Shown: positions 7,631 through 14,918 of the stretch, one piece after another
Position numbering within the stretch: position 1 is the first letter of the stretch
Layout of the letters: every line of letters starts with the position of its first letter
Assembly (NCBI RefSeq): GCF_949287625.1
Contig: NZ_CASEGO010000026.1
Span: forward strand, 1-29,354
Source: an uncultured Brachyspira sp.
GTDB taxonomy: Bacteria; Spirochaetota; Brachyspiria; Brachyspirales; Brachyspiraceae
DNA: 29,354 nt
Direction of reading: 5' to 3'
The notes under the pieces: model-generated
The model's database searches: none
Told to the model about the DNA's origin: nothing
What the model saw: the letters and a program-made list of their open reading frames with translations, nothing else
Translations under genes and position numbers: made by a program

Positions 7631-8908
7631 TTAAATGTTTTTAGTATTTTTTTTATGCCAGTCTTTGTTGTAGCGATGTTCATTTACGAATAGAACCAAT
7701 ATGATTGTAAGAAAAGCAATACCTGCAAACACAATATAGGCATATCTTAAATTTCCTGTTAAATTTAGTACTATGCCATTTACTGCAAAACATAAAGAAG
7801 TAATAAAACCTTGAATAGGGAATATAACACTATTAACCTTATCAAATCCATGTCTTCCAAATATTGATGTAGGAAGCGAAGTAGTAAAGTTTGCTGATCC
7901 TCCGATAGCCATACCTATCATAAATATTGAAAGATATATACCTATCTTTGTTTCAGTTACATTTGATAGTAAAGCGATAATATACCAAATGCCAAACAGT
8001 ATCATCGTTTTTTTGGTACCAAGTTTATCATCTATAATACCTATTATAAAAGATCCTACTGTACCTATACAAGCTAATAATGTCATTATTGAAATAGCCT
8101 GAACTTCTGTAAATCCCAATGACATATTTCTAACAACTAACTGACTCATAACACCAACAGAACAAATTTGAAAAAATCCAGTAGTTATGGCAGCAAGCCA
8201 TAATTCTTTTACTTTTAAAAGAGAAATTATAGTCCAGCCTCCGTCATCTTCAGCATCAGTATGATATTCATTTTTATAAACTTCATCAGATACATTGTCC
8301 GGATTCATACCTCTTTCTTTTGGGGTATTTCTTATAAATAATAAACCTAATATTCCTAGAAAAATACAGCAAACAGCAGGAGCAATAACACCTTTTTGTA
8401 TTCCAAAACTGCCTACTAAAATAGATATGATATGTACATAAAACGCTGAAGCCAAGTTATGCCCCATTGTTGTAATACCCATGACTATACCTTTTTTCTT
8501 AGGAAACCATTGGGCAACAAGCGTACCTCCAGAAATATAACCTGCTGACATTATACCGCCTGCAACAAAACTCATAGCTATTGTATATGTTATGATATTA
8601 TTGGCATTTCCTATAAATATGTAGCCTATGCCGGCAATTATAGAAAATATACCAGATGTCATTCTGGCACCTATTTTTCTATTTATTTGTCCTATGATAA
8701 TAAAGAATACAACTCCTACTATTCCTGCTATAGAGTTCATATTTAAAATTGTACCCGGTTTTTCTGAAAGACGTGCTGCTACGGCTGGAGAAGTAATATT
8801 GGAACCGTCATTTACAAATCCAACATAAAACCAAAACATTAATAGACAATAAATAATAGTTATCCAGCCTGCTTTACCAAAATTTATTATAGAATTTGCA
8901 GATTTCAT
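7631..8908 (-). CDS. MFS transporter, OFA (oxalate/formate antiporter)-like
   Basis: The 425-residue protein has about twelve hydrophobic segments in two halves separated by a charged loop near residues 195-225. GQINRKIGAR after helix two and DDKLGTKKT in the second half are the two MFS loop 2-3 signatures. The SAGYISGGTLVAQWFPKKKGIVMG block is typical of the OFA branch, whose members move small carboxylates. Length is normal and GGAAG precedes the ATG. Placed between the enzymes and the CoA-transferase, it is the likely importer of the substrate of this cluster, taking over now that the atoE gene is broken. Substrate assignment is inference. Confidence 0.88.
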   Translation of the reverse strand: MKSANSIINFGKAGWITIIYCLLMFWFYVGFVNDGSNITSPAVAARLSEKPGTILNMNSIAGIVGVVFFIIIGQINRKIGARMTSGIFSIIAGIGYIFIGNANNIITYTIAMSFVAGGIMSAGYISGGTLVAQWFPKKKGIVMGITTMGHNLASAFYVHIISILVGSFGIQKGVIAPAVCCIFLGILGLLFIRNTPKERGMNPDNVSDEVYKNEYHTDAEDDGGWTIISLLKVKELWLAAITTGFFQICSVGVMSQLVVRNMSLGFTEVQAISIMTLLACIGTVGSFIIGIIDDKLGTKKTMILFGIWYIIALLSNVTETKIGIYLSIFMIGMAIGGSANFTTSLPTSIFGRHGFDKVNSVIFPIQGFITSLCFAVNGIVLNLTGNLRYAYIVFAGIAFLTIILVLFVNEHRYNKDWHKKNTKNI

Positions 8909-9110
8909 TTTACACTTCCTTAAATTAAATTGTAATTTTTTGATTGATTAAATAAGTTATAGATTTATTAAATTAGTGAAAATAAAAAAATTTAGATAAA
9001 ATACCCCTTAAGACTAATCATATATAATTAATCTAAAACAGTTATTTTAATGTTTTTAATAAACACTATTAGATAATAAAAAATAATGAAAAATATTTTT
9101 TACTTACAAA

Positions 9111-9299
9111 TCAATCAATATCCTCATACAAGAGGTCATCCAAATCTGCAGCACCCTCTTTTAAATATTCTCCTTTTATATTACATACTGGGCAATTACC
9201 AAATTCATCTTGATACTCTGGAATTAAATCTATTGAATATTTAAATAATTTGCCACATTTCGGACATTTGTAATAAAAATATAAAGCTCCCCAACTCAT
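9111..9299 (-). CDS. Small zinc-ribbon protein
   Basis: A 62-residue protein with two CxxC knuckles (Cys12/Cys15 and Cys36/Cys39), the pattern of a one-zinc ribbon, followed by an acidic tail. It begins seven bases after the BKACE stop codon, without a clear Shine-Dalgarno, so translation is probably coupled to the upstream gene. Small proteins of this kind may act as metal-bound partners or subunits. Its fixed position next to the BKACE gene suggests a role in the same pathway. I do not recognise a named family. Confidence 0.7.
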   Translation of the reverse strand: MSWGALYFYYKCPKCGKLFKYSIDLIPEYQDEFGNCPVCNIKGEYLKEGAADLDDLLYEDID

Positions 9300-9306
9300 A
9301 CTATAA

Positions 9307-10158
9307 TTATTTTAAACCTAATATCTGACGTGCTTCTTCTGAAGTAGCTGCTTCTCTTCCAAATAATTCTATTGCTTTTTTTGCTCTTTCTACAAACTGA
9401 ACATTACTTTCTGCTAATTTTCCTTTACTGAACATAACATTATCTTCCATTCCAACTCTTATATGTCCGCCCATAGCTATAGCAGCATACATTATTTCCA
9501 TAGCACTATGACCTACACCAAAACATGACCAAGTGGAATTAGGGCATAATTGTTCCATAGTCTCTTTCATAAATACCAAATTTTTTACAGAACCAGTTAT
9601 ACCATTAGCACAGCCCATACAAAATTGGAAGTGTAAAGGAGCTTTCAAAACTTCTTTTTTCAAATAATATGCTGCATTTGCTATCATACCTGGGTCAAAT
9701 ACTTCTATTTCTGGTTTTACATTATTTTCTTTCATAGTTTTTGCGAGCTCTTCTAAAAATGCAGGAGAATTAATAAAAAGTCCGCTGTTTAACCAGTTCA
9801 TAGATCCGCAGTCATATGAAGCCATTTCAGGTTTAATTTCTTTTAAATGAATTTGACGTGTTTCATCTGTAGCATTAAGATCTCCAGAAGTTGTAAGATT
9901 AAGTATTATATCGCAGTCTTTATATGAACGAATAAGTTCTACAGTTTTTTTGAATTTTTCTTTATCCATAGTACCATTGCCATTATCATCACGCATATGC
10001 AAATGTGCTACAGCAGCTCCTGCTTTCCAGCATTCATATACATCTTTAGCTATTTCTTCAGGGGTTATAGGTACTGCAGGATTATTTTCTTTTTTTGGCC
10101 ATGCTCCTGTTGGGGCAATGGTTATAATAGTTTTATTTTTTAAAGATTTATTTTCCAT
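9307..10158 (-). CDS. Beta-keto acid cleavage enzyme (BKACE, DUF849 family)
   Basis: BKACE enzymes are zinc-dependent TIM-barrel proteins that split a beta-keto acid with acetyl-CoA, giving acetoacetate and a new acyl-CoA; the founding member Kce acts in lysine fermentation. The AHLHMRD motif gives zinc ligands His52 and His54. Other family blocks are ITIAPTGAW at the N-terminus, ASYDCGSMNW, EVFDPGMI, and the GGHIRVGMEDNV region near residue 235 with its Arg and Glu. Length (283) is typical, and AAAGGA precedes the ATG. No other lysine-fermentation genes are present, so the substrate is more likely a different beta-keto acid, such as a dehydrocarnitine-like or branched compound. Confidence 0.92.
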   Translation of the reverse strand: MENKSLKNKTIITIAPTGAWPKKENNPAVPITPEEIAKDVYECWKAGAAVAHLHMRDDNGNGTMDKEKFKKTVELIRSYKDCDIILNLTTSGDLNATDETRQIHLKEIKPEMASYDCGSMNWLNSGLFINSPAFLEELAKTMKENNVKPEIEVFDPGMIANAAYYLKKEVLKAPLHFQFCMGCANGITGSVKNLVFMKETMEQLCPNSTWSCFGVGHSAMEIMYAAIAMGGHIRVGMEDNVMFSKGKLAESNVQFVERAKKAIELFGREAATSEEARQILGLK

Positions 10159-10261
10159 TGTTATTTTCCTTTAGTTATTTTTAATTTATACAGTAAAAAA
10201 TTATAAATTATCAAGGCATTACAAAATGTAACATCTTGAAATTTAGGGATATTATATCTAA

Positions 10262-11212
10262 TTATCTGCTTTGAACACCTGTACCGCAGTATAAATAAGT
10301 TCTGTCTGGTACATCGTTTATATCATTTTCATCTATTTCAGCTACACATCTAGCCATAGAACCATCACCCATATACCATCTTAATGGGAAACAATAAAAT
10401 CTAAAGCGTTTTCCTGATACTTTATCCAAATCTCCGCCTAAGTTTTCAACTCCTACTATACCATGACCTAACATCATTTTATGGCAAGGCTCCCAAGTTC
10501 CCCAGCAGCCTATTTTTTCTAACTCACCAAATTTTTTGTCATACGCTTCTTTACCATGTATTCTTATGTACTCATCTTTGTCAAATTCAGCATAAGCCTC
10601 TTCGCCGAATAATTCTTTATACTCTTCTGTTATAGGTCTTCCAGAAGCACCTAACAAATTCATGCGAGTCATACCGTTATTGCCCATAGCAGTATGCAAA
10701 GGGTGATCCAATGCCTGCATATCCATAGCAACACATTTTACTTTATGATCTACAAACCATTTTCCAGCTTCTATACCAGTACCGCATGAATAATGATAAT
10801 ATTCTTTAGAGTCATCAAATTTACGATGCATACCAGTATTTAAACAAACTACCATACCTTCTAATTCACTAGGTTTTATATTAGCTCTTTTACAAGCATC
10901 TTCCAAATGTTCTCCAGTAATTAATCCCCAGCGAGGAACTTTTATTTCTAAACATACTGCATCGCCAGTATAAGCATCGATAGGCATTTCATGTGTATAT
11001 CTAGCTCTTTTACCATCAAATTCTACTTCCATTACATGTCTAGGAGCATCGCAGTGAGTACCTGTATGCATAGTGCAGCCTATATATTGAGTTAATACTC
11101 CGCCTTTAGCCATAGTATGTTTACTGTCTATTAAAGGTTTGTCAAAATATGGCCATCGTGGAATTTCAGCACTGAAAGGATGTGTTAAGTCTACAAAAAT
11201 TTTTTTACCCAT
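10262..11212 (-). CDS. Cyclase-family metal-dependent hydrolase
   Basis: The 316-residue protein belongs to the cyclase/kynurenine formamidase-like superfamily. The metal-binding signature HTGTHCDAPRH occupies residues 49-59 (HxGTHxDxPxH), and the N-terminal VDLTHPFSAEIPRWP matches the usual start of the fold. It is longer than plain formamidases (about 210-260), with an insertion around residues 195-245 and a long C-terminal part. Members hydrolyse amides, lactones or similar bonds. Here it could open a ring or release the hydroxy acid for the dehydrogenases. GGAGG lies upstream of the ATG; it is 48 bases after the 3-hydroxyacyl dehydrogenase. Confidence 0.88.
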   Translation of the reverse strand: MGKKIFVDLTHPFSAEIPRWPYFDKPLIDSKHTMAKGGVLTQYIGCTMHTGTHCDAPRHVMEVEFDGKRARYTHEMPIDAYTGDAVCLEIKVPRWGLITGEHLEDACKRANIKPSELEGMVVCLNTGMHRKFDDSKEYYHYSCGTGIEAGKWFVDHKVKCVAMDMQALDHPLHTAMGNNGMTRMNLLGASGRPITEEYKELFGEEAYAEFDKDEYIRIHGKEAYDKKFGELEKIGCWGTWEPCHKMMLGHGIVGVENLGGDLDKVSGKRFRFYCFPLRWYMGDGSMARCVAEIDENDINDVPDRTYLYCGTGVQSR

Positions 11213-11260
11213 AGGTAACCTCCGTTTATTTTTTATATATTTTTTTATTTATTATTAATT

Positions 11261-12189
11261 TTATTTGTTGTATATCATTTTTATTAAATATTCATTTAAA
11301 GCTGATTTTGATTTTTCTATATCTTCTTTTGTCCAAGTTTGGAAACCTTTACCTGTTTTGAATCCTAAGTTTCCTGCATCACATAATTCTTTTAGTAAAG
11401 GAGAAGGATTATGTGAATCACATAAATGTTTTAATACATAGTCATGAATGTTATAAGTTAAATCTGTACCAACCATATCAGCATTTTCCATAGGAGCCAA
11501 TTGAGGAAGTCTTAAACCAAAACTATATTTAACAGCTTCATCTACAGTTTTAGCATCAGCTATGCCTTGTTCAACTATATATATTGCTTCACGCCATAAT
11601 GCATGCTGCATTCTATTTGCTATAAAACCAGGTACATCTTTTTGCATATAACAGGTTTTTTACCAACTTCTTTTAAGATATTATAAACAGAATTAGCTAC
11701 TTCATCACTTGAATAATCAGATTTTACTACTTCTACTAATGGAATTAAAAATGCAGGATTCCAAAAGTGAGTACCAACTAATCTTTCTTTATGATTAAGT
11801 TTTTTAGATATTTCTGTCGGACTCATAACAGACGTGTTTGTACAAAAATAAGTTTCTTTGCTTACAATTTTTTCTAATTCAGCAAATAAGTCCTGTTTCA
11901 TTTCCATGACTTCAAGTACGCATTCTATTACCATATCAGCATTTTTTACTCCGTCAGAATTAATATCCTGAGTAAATTTTATTCTTGATAAACGTTCTTG
12001 AATTTCTTCTTCTGTTACTATTTGTTTATCTTTTAAAGCGGTCATATTCTGAGTTATACCTGCATGTACATCTACAGGAAATTTATCGTATATTGTAATA
12101 TTCAAATCTTTTTTAGATGAAAATACTTGAGCAATACCTTTACCCATCATACCGCCGCCACATATTAATATATTTTTTATATCTTTCAT
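11261..12189 (-). pseudogene. 3-hydroxyacyl-CoA dehydrogenase-type enzyme, single frameshift
   Basis: Two overlapping frames together give one enzyme of about 309 residues. The N-terminal part (to 11620) has the NAD-binding CGGGMMGKG loop at residues 9-17 and GTHFWNPAFLIPLVEVV, which is diagnostic for the family. The C-terminal part (from about 11647) begins KDVPGFIANRMQHALWREA, the substrate and dimer domain. The break lies in a run of five A at about 11644-11648 on the minus strand; six A would restore the frame (ICKKDVPGF). All catalytic landmarks remain. It may be a recent inactivation, a slippage site or a sequencing error. The ALWREA and C-terminal style resembles hydroxy-acid branches such as L-carnitine dehydrogenase, so the substrate need not be a CoA ester. 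Confidence 0.88.
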
Positions 12190-12283
12190 TTTTATTTCCT
12201 ACAATTATTTATTTTAATCAAATTAATTAAAATAACTGATTAAAACTGAAGTATTATTAAAAATATATGCTTCAATTAATATT

Positions 12284-13072
12284 TTAATTAGCCCAATATC
12301 CGCCGTCAGTAGCGATATTAGCTCCTGTCATAAAATCACTGGCACTGGAAGCTAAAAATATACAAGGTCCTACAAAATCTTCAGGTTCACCAAGACGTCC
12401 TATAGGCAAACGTTTTAAGAAATTTTTATAAACGGCACTTTCAGGATCAAACATCCATTCTGTTAAATCTGAACGGAACACTGTTGGATTTATTGTATTT
12501 ACATTTATTTTATATTTAGCAGTCCATTCGCATGCCAAAGATTGTGCCATTAAATCTATTCCAGCTTTAGCAGTACAATAACCAGTATAATTTGCCATAC
12601 CCATTTTTGATCTTGCTGATGAAACCATTATTACTTTTCCGCCTTTACCTTGCTCTATCATTTGTTTGCCTGCATATTTGCAATAAAGCCAAGTACCCTG
12701 AACATCAGAATCCATTATCTTTTTCCACATTGATAATTCTTGTTCTACTATAGGCTGAGGATTATTATATCCAGCAGAAGTTACTAATACGTTTATTTCT
12801 TTAAATTTATTCACTGTATCATTAACAACTTTAATAACATCTTCCTCTTTTGCAGGATCTCCTATAGAATATCCGCATTCCATGCCCTCAGCAGCAAGTT
12901 CCTCACATAGTTTTTTACAGGTTTCTTCTTTACGTCCTGTAACCATAACTTTCATTCCAGCCAAACCATATCCGAAACATACAGCTCTGCCTAATGCTCC
13001 AGTTGCACCTGTTATTAGTGCTACTTTTCCTTTTACATCAAATAATTTATTTATAAAATCTTTATTAACCAT
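12284..13072 (-). CDS. Short-chain dehydrogenase/reductase (SDR)
   Basis: A classical SDR of 262 residues that oxidises or reduces a secondary alcohol or ketone with NAD(P). The cofactor loop TGATGALG is at residues 21-28, the catalytic Ser is at about 152, and Tyr165 and Lys169 form the YxxxK pair (YCTAK). The C-terminal GANIATDGGYWAN is typical. AGGAGA lies upstream of the ATG, and the gene is 13 bases after the cupin gene, so the two are cotranscribed. Beside a second dehydrogenase it may act on a different hydroxyl or perform an epimerising oxidation-reduction step. The substrate cannot be read from the sequence. Confidence 0.92.
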   Translation of the reverse strand: MVNKDFINKLFDVKGKVALITGATGALGRAVCFGYGLAGMKVMVTGRKEETCKKLCEELAAEGMECGYSIGDPAKEEDVIKVVNDTVNKFKEINVLVTSAGYNNPQPIVEQELSMWKKIMDSDVQGTWLYCKYAGKQMIEQGKGGKVIMVSSARSKMGMANYTGYCTAKAGIDLMAQSLACEWTAKYKINVNTINPTVFRSDLTEWMFDPESAVYKNFLKRLPIGRLGEPEDFVGPCIFLASSASDFMTGANIATDGGYWAN

Positions 13073-13085
13073 AAATATAATCTCC

Positions 13086-13439
13086 TTAAAATAAATTTGG
13101 ATAATTAATAATTACCAGCATTCTAGCTGGAAGTTTGCTCTTATTTTCAAGATAACGTCCCTCATTTGGAGGGAAAGATATAGACTCATCTTTATGTATA
13201 ACATATTCGTTACCATCTTTATCTCTAACTGTCATTTCCCCTTCCAAAACATAGTAAACTTTTTCTAAAGGATTATCCTCATAAGCATAGTCAGCACCTC
13301 CTCCCGGCAAAAAAATACTCATGCCAACCCAAAATTTACTTGCCCCTGTTTCATCTTTACCATGATAGCGCATACAAGTGCAGCCATGATGACCTAAGGC
13401 TTCATAAGAAGATAGGCTTTCTATTGTTCTTTTTATCAT
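13086..13439 (-). CDS. Small cupin-domain protein
   Basis: A single-domain cupin of 117 residues. The middle contains the cupin core with PGGGADYAYEDNPLEKVYYVLEGEMTV in outline, followed by a second motif around DESISFPPNEGR. The metal-binding histidines of motif 1 are largely replaced, so metal-dependent catalysis is doubtful; binding or isomerase-like activity is possible. A strong GGAGG precedes the ATG. It is the first gene of the leftward cluster, directly after the promoter at 13492-13519, and is divergent from the HxlR-type regulator. Confidence 0.85.
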   Translation of the reverse strand: MIKRTIESLSSYEALGHHGCTCMRYHGKDETGASKFWVGMSIFLPGGGADYAYEDNPLEKVYYVLEGEMTVRDKDGNEYVIHKDESISFPPNEGRYLENKSKLPARMLVIINYPNLF

Positions 13440-13491
13440 TATTTACCTCCGATTTTTATGTTTTTATATACTCTTGTTAGCTTTTTATGTT

Positions 13492-13519
13492 ATTATAAGT
13501 TTTTTAATTATTTATTCAA
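13492..13519 (-). promoter_or_regulatory. Promoter of the catabolic cluster
   Basis: On the minus strand TTGAAT (13519-13514), a 16-base spacer and TATAAT (13497-13492), 52 bases before the cupin ATG. The -35 box overlaps the CAATTAGTTAC motif at 13517-13527, which would allow repression by steric block. Confidence 0.55.
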
Positions 13520-13527
13520 TTAGTTAC
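13517..13527. promoter_or_regulatory. Possible regulator site at the operon -35
   Basis: CAATTAGTTAC. A one-mismatch copy, CAATTAGTAAC, lies at 13782-13792 just ahead of the HxlR-type gene. The pair marks both ends of the divergent intergenic region. Confidence 0.4.
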
Positions 13528-13532
13528 AAATT

Positions 13533-13597
13533 TACTATATAATCACTATATAGTAAGTATATAGTTACTATATAGTAATCATATTTAGTTATATAGT
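13533..13597. promoter_or_regulatory. Operator array of ACTATATAGT palindromes
   Basis: Perfect 10-bp palindromes ACTATATAGT lie at 13545-13554 and 13567-13576, centre-to-centre 22 bp or two helical turns. The second is extended to a 14-bp palindrome (13565-13578). Weaker copies with two mismatches flank them at 13533-13542 and 13588-13597, so four boxes are spaced 12, 22 and 21 bp. This fits cooperative binding of a dimeric regulator, most simply the adjacent HxlR-type protein. Confidence 0.55.
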
Positions 13598-13781
13598 GTT
13601 TTTTATATGTTTAATATATTAATTATTGTTTTATATAATTATTCAATATGAAATTATATAATTTATTTATTGATATAGTGAAAATACATTATAATATATT
13701 TACATACAACTATAGTTACTAATAAGTTACTTAATAACTAAAAAGATATCTCTTTTTTTTATTTATTTATAGTTTATAATC

Positions 13782-13792
13782 CAATTAGTAAC
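13782..13792. promoter_or_regulatory. Possible regulator site ahead of the HxlR-type gene
   Basis: CAATTAGTAAC, matching 13517-13527 with one mismatch. It lies about 32 bases before the chosen start codon of the regulator, where it could mediate autoregulation. Confidence 0.35.
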
Positions 13793-13824
13793 AGTTATAT
13801 TATAAAATGGAGGTACTGTATATT

Positions 13825-14253
13825 ATGAACCCAGTTAATCCTTATCTGTATGCTATGAAGATTATTTCTGGTAAGTGGAAAACAACTATTTTGCATCACA
13901 TACATGCTAATGGTTATATAAGATTTAATCAAACTAAAAAAACTTTGCCAATTTCAGAAAAAGTATTGTCACAGCAGCTTAAAGAATTAGAAAAAGACGG
14001 ACTAGTTGAGCGTATACAATATCAAGTTATGCATCTAAAAGTAAAATACATACTTACTCCAATAGGGCAGGAATTAATACCAGCCTTGGATATTATTTAT
14101 ATATGGAGCATAAAAAGAATGCATGAACGTAATATACCGATAGATCCTGACGCTTTTGATGTTCATAAAGATAAAAAATATATTGAAGAGTTGGGGGCAA
14201 TAATGAAAGCCAATAAAGTTTCTGCAAGAAGGAGAAAAAAGAAAAAAAACTGA
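13825..14253 (+). CDS. HxlR-family transcriptional regulator
   Basis: A winged-helix regulator of 142 residues. The N-terminal part shows the HxlR pattern: a Pro-containing start, IISGKWKTTILHHI, then ISEKVLSQQLKELEKDGLVER as the recognition helix, then the wing ending with YILTPIGQELIPAL. The tail is very basic (SARRRKKKKN). The frame opens at an ATG at 13807, but GGAGG (13809-13813) lies inside that stretch and is placed ten bases ahead of the ATG at 13825, so I use the latter. HxlR proteins often sense aldehydes, quinones or metabolites. Its divergent position makes it the likely controller of the catabolic cluster. The usual N-terminal Cys sensor is not seen, so the signal is probably a metabolite. 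Confidence 0.9.
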   Translation: MNPVNPYLYAMKIISGKWKTTILHHIHANGYIRFNQTKKTLPISEKVLSQQLKELEKDGLVERIQYQVMHLKVKYILTPIGQELIPALDIIYIWSIKRMHERNIPIDPDAFDVHKDKKYIEELGAIMKANKVSARRRKKKKN

Positions 14254-14278
14254 TAATTAATCTATACTTCTTCTATAT

Positions 14279-14310
14279 ATGGTGTGCAGTATTATGTAAA
14301 TGCACACCAT
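14279..14310 (+). terminator. Hairpin after the HxlR-type gene
   Basis: Perfect 10-bp arms ATGGTGTGCA and TGCACACCAT around a 12-base loop, 26 bases after the stop codon. The following T-run is poor (AATTTAAT), so termination may be inefficient. Confidence 0.55.
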
Positions 14311-14320
14311 AATTTAATAT

Positions 14321-14370
14321 ACTTGTTTAAAAACTAATTTTATTTATAATTGTGGGAGCTAGCCCCGCCG
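14321..14370 (-). repeat. 50-bp intergenic repeat, copy 2 (inverted)
   Basis: The reverse complement matches 45-94 at 42 of 50 positions, with the AT-rich tail almost identical and the GC palindrome more decayed. The two copies are in opposite orientation. Confidence 0.65.
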
Positions 14371-14404
14371 CTTTGTGTACTTTGTAACACCCCAACTTTT
14401 TTTT

Positions 14405-14451
14405 GCGACCGAAGGAAGTCATGTGGGTTGGCAGAGGCACAGCCCGCAGTC
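14405..14451 (-). repeat. GC-rich repeat block
   Basis: Contains minus-strand counterparts of 269-283 (at 14405-14419) and 418-434 (at 14435-14451), one mismatch each. The order and spacing differ from the left end, so these are separate modules of a mosaic repeat. Confidence 0.5.
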
Positions 14452-14867
14452 ACAAAAAACTGAATATTTATATACTAAAATAATAAATTATACAACATTG
14501 TGTTTTATAATTTTTGAATTAAATAATCTGATAGTTAATTTTGTCAATTAGTTTTTAAATATGCACAAACTGTTTTAAAATATATTCTGATATTAAAACT
14601 GAAATTTTGAACATAGAAGATTTTATTTCAAGTTCTTTCTGATTTAATATTGAATCTATTGAAGAATAAAAAAGTAAATGGGGTTATAAATTTAGAGTTT
14701 CAATAAAGTTTTAATTTGTTGTTCTTATCATTTATAAATATTTAATTTTATGTTTTATTTTTTTATATTCTAAACAATTATATTTTATCATTTTTACGGT
14801 ATCTTTTTTAATATCATTTATTTACTAATATTTAATATCAGTAAAACCTTTTTTTATATAGAATTCA

Positions 14868-14876
14868 TGTTATAAT
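14868..14876 (+). promoter_or_regulatory. Extended -10 promoter of uvrA
   Basis: TGTTATAAT is a consensus extended -10 element, 42 bases before the uvrA ATG. No good -35 is visible. No SOS-type box could be recognised. Confidence 0.5.
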
Positions 14877-14918
14877 GGTTTAACTTTTAAACTTTTTATT
14901 TTTTATTGAGGATAGATT

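Larger units (their letters stand above)
14254..14918. other. Intergenic spacer between hxlR-type gene and double uvrA
   Basis: This 665-base stretch contains the hairpin at 14279-14310, a GC-rich repeat block (14321-14460) related to 45-94 and 269-434, then strongly AT-rich DNA without an open frame of interest, and finally the uvrA promoter near 14868. Nothing else is supported. Confidence 0.6.

Noticed and set aside
9307..10158. BKACE considered as part of a lysine-fermentation operon
   Set aside because: None of the aminomutase, kdd or kal-type genes are present in the window.
12190..12283. Possible terminator between the SDR and the dehydrogenase genes
   Set aside because: Only a five-base TGAAG/CTTCA stem with mismatches inside; too weak to call.
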